Source: an uncultured Eubacterium sp. (GTDB lineage: Bacteria > Bacillota > Clostridia > Oscillospirales > Acutalibacteraceae). Taken from it: 64,000 nucleotides of DNA. A program made the translations under genes and the position numbers. Under the pieces are notes generated by a model. It saw only the letters and a list, made by a program, of their open reading frames with translations, was not told the origin of the DNA and searched no databases. Below are positions 51,680-60,494 of the stretch, piece by piece (position 1 is the first letter of the stretch; the number at the start of each line of letters is the position of its first letter). The stretch lies in NCBI GenBank assembly GCA_905233545.1, contig CAJOEV010000004.1, forward strand, positions 23,317-87,316. The letters run 5' to 3'.

Positions 51680-52795
51680 CTATGTTTGTCCATTTGTCAA
51701 TAGGTTTTCTGCAATAATTCTTTCCAACTCATCGAAATACTTTGCATCTTGGGAAAAGTAATAAATGATTGGCGTTAGCTTTCTTCCAAAAGGATTCATG
51801 CCCGTGATTTTATAAAGTGAATCACAGTTATGCATACCAACAATTCCAAAATGGGGCATGCCGTCAGCCCCTTTAGTCCAAACATATCTAAAGTCGTCAA
51901 ACATTAGACTATTTAACGGCTCGGTATAGACAATAACTGCTGTAATCCTATCATATACTTCTTCTTTAACTCCAATACTTAAACCAATATCTTTATGCAA
52001 AAGAATCCCATTATATGGATGGGCTAACAATGATAAAGCTTCTTCAAATCCGGATTCCATCATCTCACTGAACGTCCAATTAATATATAGGAAATTCATG
52101 TGATTAACATGATCGACACTTTCAAACTTATCAGATGCACTATTTAAAAAATCCTTCAGTTTTCCCACACGTGGCATAATCCCTTTTAGACTCTTAGAAT
52201 TGCAGAAAGAAACAAATTGATCTTGTCCTTCATTATTAAGCAGAACAAGAGGAAGCACAAAATTTTCTATACCATCAGCTTTATTAAAACCCGGTGTCTT
52301 AACTTCGACATCCACAGTAACACCATTATTACAAATAAACCTTGCTTCAGGATTTTTCTGACCATTTGTTCTAGGTTCGTATTCGCCAAACTTTGATCGC
52401 TGCACCCAGAATCTTAATACACTAATCTCAGATAAAGCGCGAAAAAACTGTGATTCATCATATTTTTCTTTTCCTGCAGAAAGCTGATCAATAAAGAATT
52501 GTCTTACCTTATTCTCTCCAAAAAAATCTTTCAATCCAGCAATCGAACATGAAAGATTTATGCAAAAACACTCTTGAAAATTCCTGTCGTTGATATGGTA
52601 GAGTTGACAATTATTTATTACAAATTGATTAATCCCTTCAAATTTTTCTAATCTGCCTTCTATAGCTTTTATAAGAAAATGATCATCCGAAAACTCATTC
52701 ATCCAACCTCTACGCCAAGCGTCAGAAAGAGCACCTGGAATATCAATATGTTTTATCGGGCATTCTTTATTTGATCTTTTATCACTACTGTTCAT
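51680..52795 (-). CDS. PD-(D/E)XK-like nuclease protein
   Basis: 371 residues from ATG 52795. VDVEVKT (161-167) with Glu164 and Lys166 matches the core of the PD-(D/E)XK fold, and LSEISVL supplies a plausible earlier Glu. Sequence elsewhere is unrecognised. It lies 75 bases upstream of the GmrSD-like gene and 75 bases after the KAP NTPase gene, so it may work with either. Confidence 0.6.
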   Translation of the reverse strand: MNSSDKRSNKECPIKHIDIPGALSDAWRRGWMNEFSDDHFLIKAIEGRLEKFEGINQFVINNCQLYHINDRNFQECFCINLSCSIAGLKDFFGENKVRQFFIDQLSAGKEKYDESQFFRALSEISVLRFWVQRSKFGEYEPRTNGQKNPEARFICNNGVTVDVEVKTPGFNKADGIENFVLPLVLLNNEGQDQFVSFCNSKSLKGIMPRVGKLKDFLNSASDKFESVDHVNHMNFLYINWTFSEMMESGFEEALSLLAHPYNGILLHKDIGLSIGVKEEVYDRITAVIVYTEPLNSLMFDDFRYVWTKGADGMPHFGIVGMHNCDSLYKITGMNPFGRKLTPIIYYFSQDAKYFDELERIIAENLLTNGQT

Positions 52796-52869
52796 TATCT
52801 CTATGTTCAATAAATTCGTCTTTTAAAAATACGTCATTAGTAGTTTTCTAATACATGTAATTTAACAAT

Positions 52870-54771
52870 TCAATTTTCAGATTTTAAAACGTTAATCACA
52901 CTGATTAGATTATTACTAATCCTAATATACCATTCACCAATTATTTCATCTCCAGAATAAGATGAACTGAGTTTTTCAATTTTTTCAACAAACAAGTTTA
53001 AGGGTTCTAAGTCTATTGAAAACATTCTTTGTAATTCAAGATCATCTAAACCATACAATTCACGCTCGCCATGTCTATATATTCTCAGGAACATCGAATG
53101 AAGTGCATATAGCTGCCGGGCATTACATTCTTTTGTCATATCGAAAAGCTTATTATTATCTAATCTTGATAAGAACCCTTTACCATCAACAAATAGGTTT
53201 TCTTTGTTTGATATCTCTTTTGAAAAAACTTCTATTGATTCAGGATTATAATCAAAATCAATACAATCTTTTTTGGAGTTTTCAATTATTACATTTTTCA
53301 ATTCAGCTAAGAAAGCTTTGCATTCTTCATTTAAGGCATTTTCATTAAAAGTATCATCAACTATTCCGAATTTGTAATTAGGATCTATTGCAGCCGCGTG
53401 TTTGCTCACCCAGTTTTTCATTAATTCCTTTATTTCGGTATAATCATAATCAAACAATTCACGAAAATGAACTACTGCTTTAATAATTTTGCCATAATAT
53501 GAAAATGGCACTGTTGACTTGTGTAGTGTTTCAATCAGTGAATTCAGGCTGTTCAAAATTGTATCTTTGGAATACAAAGAATAATATTCTAATATGCTAA
53601 TATCATCATTATGATATTCTACTCCTGAAAACAAAAGTTTATTTTTGGTAAAGTGATCAACTATGTTATCAATATCTTCAACAACCAGAATTTGTTTTTT
53701 AATATATAAATAGCAAAAATAGTATAAGGGATAGAAGGATGAGCTAAAAATGCTTGTACTATATTCATCGCCAATCCACTCTGGAATGTTTCCAGCGGTT
53801 TTTACATAGAAAGAAAAATACACGATGCTAAAAAATATATTTTTGCAAAAATCTTCATCGGTAATATTATTTGTTTTTAAATAATCAAAAATATTTACAG
53901 TTTTTTGACAAGCAAAAATAAATGTTCTTAAATTAAATTTCTCTTTAATATACTGTGATAACAATTGGTCAATAACATATTGCTTTGAAAAACCACTAAG
54001 GATTTCATTGTTGAATTTATTTATTACTGTAAATATTGTATTTTTTAAGTCGTTTTCAAATACTATAGTATCAGAAACGGTCTTTTCTTTAGCTTTTAAA
54101 TATCTATTTGTTATATCTGAGTATTCAATAGAGTTCTTTTGATCTGTCTTGCTTTCATCCCTTCTTTCTTTTAAATAATAATATACAATATCAAACTGTG
54201 CTCTTATTTCTTCAGGCTTACTAAGATTATTTCTACTGTAGTTTTCTTCTTTTGTTTCAATTATTTCTTGTTCATTACAAACCAACAAGACCTTAACATT
54301 ATCTTGTTCAACAAGACTATTTACATATCCAAGCAATTCAATTATATCTATACTTGTTCGTTCAACATCTTCTAACACAACAAGTTTTCCGCATAAATTA
54401 ATTGATTCATATAAGTTATTTAAAGCATCGTCATCTTTAGATAGATCTATACCAAAAAAGCTTGATGCCCCTTTTACAACTGTTTTAACAGCAAGCCAAC
54501 TTGTTTTGAAAACTTCATTGTCCAGCTTTTCAGAAATTTTCTTCATTCGCAATTCCATATATATTGATCTGCTGATTTCTGATAATTCACTTAATCCGTA
54601 CAACGAAATAATAATGCAATCTTTCCTGTGATCTATTATAAATGGTTTTAGGGTGTTCTCAATATAGTAACTTTTGCCGGTTCCCCATCCGCCAGTTAAC
54701 ATAATTGCGCTATTAGTCTTATCGTTTTCAAGATAGTTCAATATGTAATTATTCAGTTCGTTATAATTCAT
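52870..54771 (-). CDS. KAP-family P-loop NTPase
   Basis: 633 residues from ATG 54771 (GGAGG 5 bases upstream). Walker A GGWGTGKS (27-34), Walker B VVLEDVER (131-138) and VLLVCNEQEI fit the KAP family, membrane-linked STAND-like ATPases often found in anti-phage loci. No clear transmembrane pair is seen in the insertion, unlike classic KAP proteins. The LRR gene is 28 bases upstream, so the pair is likely co-transcribed. Confidence 0.82.
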   Translation of the reverse strand: MNYNELNNYILNYLENDKTNSAIMLTGGWGTGKSYYIENTLKPFIIDHRKDCIIISLYGLSELSEISRSIYMELRMKKISEKLDNEVFKTSWLAVKTVVKGASSFFGIDLSKDDDALNNLYESINLCGKLVVLEDVERTSIDIIELLGYVNSLVEQDNVKVLLVCNEQEIIETKEENYSRNNLSKPEEIRAQFDIVYYYLKERRDESKTDQKNSIEYSDITNRYLKAKEKTVSDTIVFENDLKNTIFTVINKFNNEILSGFSKQYVIDQLLSQYIKEKFNLRTFIFACQKTVNIFDYLKTNNITDEDFCKNIFFSIVYFSFYVKTAGNIPEWIGDEYSTSIFSSSFYPLYYFCYLYIKKQILVVEDIDNIVDHFTKNKLLFSGVEYHNDDISILEYYSLYSKDTILNSLNSLIETLHKSTVPFSYYGKIIKAVVHFRELFDYDYTEIKELMKNWVSKHAAAIDPNYKFGIVDDTFNENALNEECKAFLAELKNVIIENSKKDCIDFDYNPESIEVFSKEISNKENLFVDGKGFLSRLDNNKLFDMTKECNARQLYALHSMFLRIYRHGERELYGLDDLELQRMFSIDLEPLNLFVEKIEKLSSSYSGDEIIGEWYIRISNNLISVINVLKSEN

Positions 54772-54798
54772 ATAACCCTCCAAAGGATTTGTCGTTTC

Positions 54799-55902
54799 TT
54801 ATTCAACCCTGATATATCGATTACGACCTTTTTCTTTTTCAATTCTATAATGGGTTATTTCAACAAAAGGCAGGATTTCATTTGCAATTGATTCTAACTC
54901 TTCAAAAGTAAGTTTCGCCCTTCTGTTCCAGTAATCATCAGGATCAAGAATTCTGGCAATGTAATGATTAATTTCATCAGTAAGGTTTCTTAAGAATAAT
55001 TCCTCGTCTGTTTTTGAGTCTATGTATTTTTGCATAAACTCTTGCCTTTTGGAATTGGGTTTTCTCAAATACATCGCATGTACATATGATCTGTACACAC
55101 TATCGTTAATCCAACGTTTGAAATCATGTATACGGTAGTCCCTCTCTGATATTATCACTTCATCAGCAAAAGAATAAATATCTGGATCTCCTATTATATT
55201 ATTCCTTTTCAAATTCAAAAAGGAAAGATTGCTCGTTGGTTTAGGAATAGTTTTGATGTTGTTATATGATAAATCCAGTATTGACAAGTGTGATAACCTT
55301 TGCACAAAACTGCAATCTGAAATATCACAAGACGAAAGCCTTAATTTTTCAACATTTGGAAAATTATCAAGAAAACAATAGTCAGAGAATTCACCATCCT
55401 CTATCATTAAGCATTTTACGCATCCAGCATCTTCAGGCCAAATAATATCACAACCCTTAATATGGCATAGTCTTAACGATTCAAGATTATTAAGATTGTG
55501 CAAATCAATGATTGGTTTAGGCTTATCAAAAAGGCCGATTTGATCTGTATATGTGTTCATATTAACGCATAAATATAATTCTTTTAACAATTCCGCATTA
55601 AACGAAATATCTGTTTCCGAATAATCAGGATAAACACTTAAACTCTTAATCTTTGATAAATCCATCCCCTGTAAATCTGACATCTGCATATTATAACCAA
55701 AGCTTAACTCTTCAAGGTTTGGATAATCCTCTAAACAAGGCAACTCGCCTGAGAATTCATGAGAAAAATGAAGTTTTTTTACTGATTCATTTTTAATATT
55801 CTTCAAATCCTCAGGTCCCTTAACACTTACACGTCCAACGGCTATGGAATTGTACTTTTCGTATTCACTTTTTCCTTTTTCAAACGCTTCTTGTAAGTTC
55901 AT
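54799..55902 (-). CDS. Leucine-rich repeat protein paired with the KAP NTPase
   Basis: 367 residues from ATG 55902 (GAGG 6 bases upstream; an earlier ATG is 12 bases away). Residues 30-245 contain at least eight LRRs (LKNIKNESVKKLHFS, YPNLEELSFG, and later LSILDLSYNNIKTIP). The C-terminal 120 residues are helical and charged, with a basic tail. LRRs usually bind a partner, so it could be the sensor that feeds the KAP ATPase. Confidence 0.75.
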   Translation of the reverse strand: MNLQEAFEKGKSEYEKYNSIAVGRVSVKGPEDLKNIKNESVKKLHFSHEFSGELPCLEDYPNLEELSFGYNMQMSDLQGMDLSKIKSLSVYPDYSETDISFNAELLKELYLCVNMNTYTDQIGLFDKPKPIIDLHNLNNLESLRLCHIKGCDIIWPEDAGCVKCLMIEDGEFSDYCFLDNFPNVEKLRLSSCDISDCSFVQRLSHLSILDLSYNNIKTIPKPTSNLSFLNLKRNNIIGDPDIYSFADEVIISERDYRIHDFKRWINDSVYRSYVHAMYLRKPNSKRQEFMQKYIDSKTDEELFLRNLTDEINHYIARILDPDDYWNRRAKLTFEELESIANEILPFVEITHYRIEKEKGRNRYIRVE

Positions 55903-55937
55903 TGTTTGCCTCATAAATAAGTATTTTTCGAATAAAC

Positions 55938-58900
55938 CTATCCTTCAATGATCATTGAACCATGAGCAAGATTCCAGAACGACATCTTTCTCGGTTCTTC
56001 CATATCGTCAAATTTGATTGTCACAGTTGCATCCGACTTTTCAATAATAGTTCCTGTGCCAAATGTTTTATCCGTAATCCTCATTCCTGCTCTGATTGAT
56101 GACTTATCAAATGGTTTTGCACTTATGCTATCATTGGTGGCAGAATTGTTTTCGCCATATATTTCAGAAAGCTTCTGTTCTAACGTGCCTTCTTTAACAC
56201 AAGGCAAAGCATCCAACTGCCTGAAATTATGAGTTGCAATAGCAATTTCTTCGTCAAAACCAAGAATAAAGCTTGTTGCAATTTTATATATTATTTCAGT
56301 GGGTGCAAGTCCGTAAACCTGTTTTTCAAAAATATGTTTTAATCTCTGAATATCATCAGGATATTGCTTTTTGATAACATCACTATTAAATAAGCGTTTA
56401 ACAATTTCAGCAATGTATAAACCTGATTTCATATACATATCAATGAAGGTTTTTTCTGAATTATCATAGCAACCCGGGTTTTCCTGCTCAAGCAAGTCAA
56501 CCATATTCTTAACAACCTTTTTCGGAGTGAAAATTTGATTGGTTTTCTGCGGAGGAATGTAATCAAAAATATCCTCTTTATTTGACTCATCAAAATAGTT
56601 TGCAAGTCTGCATTTAAGTGACAAGAACTCCTTAACTGAATCGTCAAATACAACAGAATCAAAAAGATGTCCGCCAAAGTGCTTCGTTTCGCCAGTTGAA
56701 TCATCAATATAATCGCCGCCGTCACGAAGGAAGCAAAACTGCTCAATCGTGATTCCTGTTACTTCTTTAAATACATCGGCAGGAATGATTTTGTCGAATG
56801 AATCAAGTGTTGTGTCTTCGTCTCCATACGCCATAAGAAATGACGGAATAGTTCTTGTAAAGCCTCTAAGGTGGTCTCTAACACCATCCTCAATATTCTG
56901 CTTCTCTCTGTTCTTCTTTCCTGTTTCAACAGTTTTAACAGCTTCTTTAGTAGAGGTTTTAACGAGCTCTTTGATGGCTGTGCTTACTTTTTCATTAAAG
57001 CTCTCTTCAGATTCCTTTAGTTTGCGTTCAAATTCATCTTCGATTTCATCGGTGGTTTTGCCGGTTTTAAAACGAGACATAAGCGCATCTTGTCTTTCTT
57101 GTTCGGCAACTTTCTTTTCAATGCTATAATCGCCTACTAAAGTTTCAATCATTCTGTCGCTTTCACGCTCAATATCAGAAAGGATACGCTTGGTTTCAGC
57201 TTTTTTCATTTCATCGCCATAATAGTCTTTGGCGGTTTCAACAACTCTTTCCTGAATCTCTTCTTTAACGAACTTCTTAAGATCACTTATGATTTCTTTT
57301 TCTTTCTTCTCAGCAGTGTCAATTTCTGCAATAGTATCCTCAATAAGTTCATCGAGAGTACCATAGATTTTTTCGCCAAAAACATCTGTGCTTTGTCCTA
57401 TAATAATGTCTTCCGAAAGCTCAACCTCACCATTTTCATTAAGCGACAAATCTTCCTTACTTGGCACCTCTCCAAGAGGTTTTGCCTTTGGCTCTTCAAT
57501 AGGAGTGAAACCTTCAATAATATCAAGCACTTCTTTAGGCGCACCAAAGATATTAGCAATATTCTGAAACAGGAAATTGCTCATAAATCCACGGCGAACA
57601 ACCTCAACCGAACGAATCTTTCTCGGAATGGAAAGAACCTTTTCTGCATCTAATTCAGTGAGTTCTCCGTCTTCGTCTTCACCTATAACCGGGAAAAAAT
57701 TAAGGAGCATTCTGATATTATGTTTTCTTGCTCCTATATCGCCTTTTCCCGAGGCTGTATTTGGGCTAAGGTCGTTTGCAAACTCTTCAAAAATGACAAG
57801 GGTTCTTGCAGGGTCAAAATCGAAAACATATGCGTTTTCTTTTCTTTTAAAATCTGGGCCAAACTTGAATAAACAAGGGTTCTGCGCTCTGAATGCAGCT
57901 TGCATATATAGTGCAGGGCTCTTTATGTTTGAAAGCATTAAAACAGCTGTCCATTCGGGGATAGTTACTCCCGTTGTAAGCTGACCTACAGACAGAGTTA
58001 TTGTTTTATCATTTTCTTCGATAGCATTTATAACCTTGTCATAGCTCTTTTCGTTTTCCTCATCTTCGCTAAGTCTGCCGTCACCCGCTGCAAGAACAAT
58101 TTCATAATCCTTAAAAACAGGATGTTCATTAAGTTTCTTTGCAAGCGCTTTTGCGCTGTCAACACGGTTAAGCAGCCAAAAAGAATGTTTTATTTCTTCT
58201 CTTAATTCCGGAGTTGAAAACGGGAATTTTTCCTGACAGGTTAATGCATCAAGGAATTTATCAACAGAACTGTTATAGATAAATTGACCATTTCCGTTTG
58301 TCATAAAGAATTCGTTTAAATCAAATGCAAATTCTTCGGTTTCTCCGTTTATTTCAGTTCCCTGTTTAAGCTCATCTCTAACGATTTCACTCATCTGGTA
58401 AGTATACAGATTTAATTTTGGAAGGTTCTCATATGGATTATCGCCATCTTCATCCTTCCAATCTCTCTTTTTCTGTTGCTCATCAGTATAAGTCCAGTTA
58501 AAAATTGCTTCGGAGCTGAATTTGTCGTTTGCAAGTGCTTTAAACGGTGTGCCTGATAAATGCAATGTAAAATTGCGCTTTATGTGATTAAATGCAATAT
58601 CTGTTTTGTATGTATCAACGCCTTCGTGCGCCTCATCAATAACAAGAACATCCCATTCGGTTTTGGGTATATCAGTATGTTTATTAAACTTTCCGCCAAA
58701 ATGAATGGAACCTTTTAAGTCCTGAAGCGAAACAAAACGGATGCACCTGATGTTTTGAGGTTCTTCCGAGTTCATAACCATAGTCATATATTCCGAATAA
58801 GTAAGAACACCCAGTTTCCCTTTTAAAGTGTCAACATCACTTACGAAATAATAACCTCTGTCCGTGCCGATAAAACGGTTATAATCCGAAAGCCATGAAT

Positions 58901-59468
58901 TAGCAATTGCTGGTCTGTTTGTTACAATCAATACCCTTTTTGCATTAATTCTTTTAACAAAATCATAAACAGACAGAGTTTTTCCAAAGCGGGGCTTTGC
59001 ATTCCATAAGAACTCACCCTTCGGATTTTCCCTTTTATATGTAACGGTTTTTGATACAGCTTCTTCCTGTTCATCACGCAAAACATACGGCAAAACCGCA
59101 TTAATTGTTTTTAAGATGCCGTGGTTTTCCCTGAAATCACAGAACTCGGAGCGAGATTGAGGACCGGTTATTTTAAACCATTCGTTATTCTTTCCTTCTT
59201 CCTGCTCAAACTTGCGTTTTCTTAAATATGCATGAAAATCTTTATCAGTAAATGTTTCGCCGGAACCATCATCAAAAATGGCATTTCCCTTCCATTCCAG
59301 ATTCCATAGAACATCAGCAGTATGCGTTTGTTGCTTGATTCTGTCTTCAACATTTTGTTCTGTGTATCCTATTTTAGTCCAGCCATTATGGCGTGCTATT
59401 TCAGGCGTGGTATACCCATAAAGCATAGGAGTGGCAGGTTTTGATGTATTAATATTTGGCTTTTTCAT
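55938..59468 (-). CDS. GIY-YIG / SF2 helicase restriction protein
   Basis: 1176 residues. The N-terminus (15-105) is a T5orf172/GIY-YIG-type nuclease: YGYTT, KIGYTEQNVEDRIKQ and a later Glu/His block. An SF2 helicase follows, with AKPRFGKT (157-164) in place of a classical Walker A, IDEAHEG (278-283), LSGTPFKA and later QAAFRAQNPC. Near residues 960-1020 comes a methyltransferase-like block (QIFTPKKVVKNMVDLL, FIDMYMKSG), with motif I degenerate. The end (1110-1170) is a small beta domain. It overlaps the methylase gene by one base. Probably the restriction subunit of the methylase next to it. Confidence 0.82.
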   Translation of the reverse strand: MKKPNINTSKPATPMLYGYTTPEIARHNGWTKIGYTEQNVEDRIKQQTHTADVLWNLEWKGNAIFDDGSGETFTDKDFHAYLRKRKFEQEEGKNNEWFKITGPQSRSEFCDFRENHGILKTINAVLPYVLRDEQEEAVSKTVTYKRENPKGEFLWNAKPRFGKTLSVYDFVKRINAKRVLIVTNRPAIANSWLSDYNRFIGTDRGYYFVSDVDTLKGKLGVLTYSEYMTMVMNSEEPQNIRCIRFVSLQDLKGSIHFGGKFNKHTDIPKTEWDVLVIDEAHEGVDTYKTDIAFNHIKRNFTLHLSGTPFKALANDKFSSEAIFNWTYTDEQQKKRDWKDEDGDNPYENLPKLNLYTYQMSEIVRDELKQGTEINGETEEFAFDLNEFFMTNGNGQFIYNSSVDKFLDALTCQEKFPFSTPELREEIKHSFWLLNRVDSAKALAKKLNEHPVFKDYEIVLAAGDGRLSEDEENEKSYDKVINAIEENDKTITLSVGQLTTGVTIPEWTAVLMLSNIKSPALYMQAAFRAQNPCLFKFGPDFKRKENAYVFDFDPARTLVIFEEFANDLSPNTASGKGDIGARKHNIRMLLNFFPVIGEDEDGELTELDAEKVLSIPRKIRSVEVVRRGFMSNFLFQNIANIFGAPKEVLDIIEGFTPIEEPKAKPLGEVPSKEDLSLNENGEVELSEDIIIGQSTDVFGEKIYGTLDELIEDTIAEIDTAEKKEKEIISDLKKFVKEEIQERVVETAKDYYGDEMKKAETKRILSDIERESDRMIETLVGDYSIEKKVAEQERQDALMSRFKTGKTTDEIEDEFERKLKESEESFNEKVSTAIKELVKTSTKEAVKTVETGKKNREKQNIEDGVRDHLRGFTRTIPSFLMAYGDEDTTLDSFDKIIPADVFKEVTGITIEQFCFLRDGGDYIDDSTGETKHFGGHLFDSVVFDDSVKEFLSLKCRLANYFDESNKEDIFDYIPPQKTNQIFTPKKVVKNMVDLLEQENPGCYDNSEKTFIDMYMKSGLYIAEIVKRLFNSDVIKKQYPDDIQRLKHIFEKQVYGLAPTEIIYKIATSFILGFDEEIAIATHNFRQLDALPCVKEGTLEQKLSEIYGENNSATNDSISAKPFDKSSIRAGMRITDKTFGTGTIIEKSDATVTIKFDDMEEPRKMSFWNLAHGSMIIEG

Positions 59469-60490
59469 TATGCCATCTCCTTAACATGCGTTTCAATAAA
59501 TTCTATTTCTTCTTGTGATAAACCGTATTTTTTATAGAGCTGCTTATCTATTTCTGAAACAGTTTTAGACCAATCAATATCAGAATTATTTGAAAAGTCT
59601 TGAAGAGGAACATATTTCCAAACAGGTTTATTGTTCATTTGTGTTACTTTTAGAACCGACAGTAACGCTCTTGCAAATTTACTGGATAAATATTTTTTTA
59701 TAGCAAAAGCTTCTTCTTTGGTTTCACATTGCCCGATACCAATAAACGAACGAGTATAGGCTTCTCTTGGTTCAAGGATTTCCATTCCAGAGAGTATTTG
59801 ACCAAATTCACCATTCCCATTTGCACAAGTTAATACGACTTTATATTTCAATAGATTCTCATGCTGAAAATCAACATATTCTTCAGGAATATACTTGGTT
59901 GTTCGTTTATTATCATTTACGCCTAATGTAAGTATGTAAGATGAATTGTGTTCATCAGAAAACAAGGGAATTTTTGTGAAAATATTTTTTTCAAATCGGG
60001 GGTCTTTTCCATCACTTCCAATGTTTTTCTTGAATTGCGGGTGCTTACTATAAAGAGCTTCTAAATTAAATCTATTCTGAATAAATACATAATCCATAAG
60101 GCTTCTAAAATTATTTGATAATACTTTATGAATTATTTGATTCAACTCTACATAAGGAGTGAAAATATCTATTGCACCAAAAACATTTTTTGCGTCTCTG
60201 TATGTAATCGCTATCCCGCCTTTAATATCGGTATTACTAAATAGTTTTGTGCAATCTTCTTCATACTCTAAAACCTTAAAATGCTCATCATGTAGCATTT
60301 TATCATTCCAGGCTTTAGGCGTGCTTCCTGCATTAAACAAAAATCTTGCAGGATGAACTAACTCAACCTTATCACCGACCTCATATGCCGAATCCATAAA
60401 TAGATTATATACTGGTGGCGCATAGGTATCGTTATCCCCTAATGTCTCATCTTGATATGGCGGATTACCTATTACAAAATCAAACTTCAT
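59468..60490 (-). CDS. Eco57I-type methylase, C-terminal half (NPPY subunit)
   Basis: 340 residues beginning MKFDFVIGNPPYQDETLGDN. The NPPY motif (9-12) is the catalytic motif IV of N6-adenine methylases, and the rest (VHPARFLFNAGSTPKAWN, KGGIAITYRD) is the target-recognition part. The SAM-binding motifs are absent here and lie in the upstream gene. Start 60490 has AAGGA 9 bases upstream; the frame is open further but lies over the previous gene. It should work with the product of 60495-62153. Confidence 0.85.
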   Translation of the reverse strand: MKFDFVIGNPPYQDETLGDNDTYAPPVYNLFMDSAYEVGDKVELVHPARFLFNAGSTPKAWNDKMLHDEHFKVLEYEEDCTKLFSNTDIKGGIAITYRDAKNVFGAIDIFTPYVELNQIIHKVLSNNFRSLMDYVFIQNRFNLEALYSKHPQFKKNIGSDGKDPRFEKNIFTKIPLFSDEHNSSYILTLGVNDNKRTTKYIPEEYVDFQHENLLKYKVVLTCANGNGEFGQILSGMEILEPREAYTRSFIGIGQCETKEEAFAIKKYLSSKFARALLSVLKVTQMNNKPVWKYVPLQDFSNNSDIDWSKTVSEIDKQLYKKYGLSQEEIEFIETHVKEMA

Positions 60491-60494
60491 TTTA

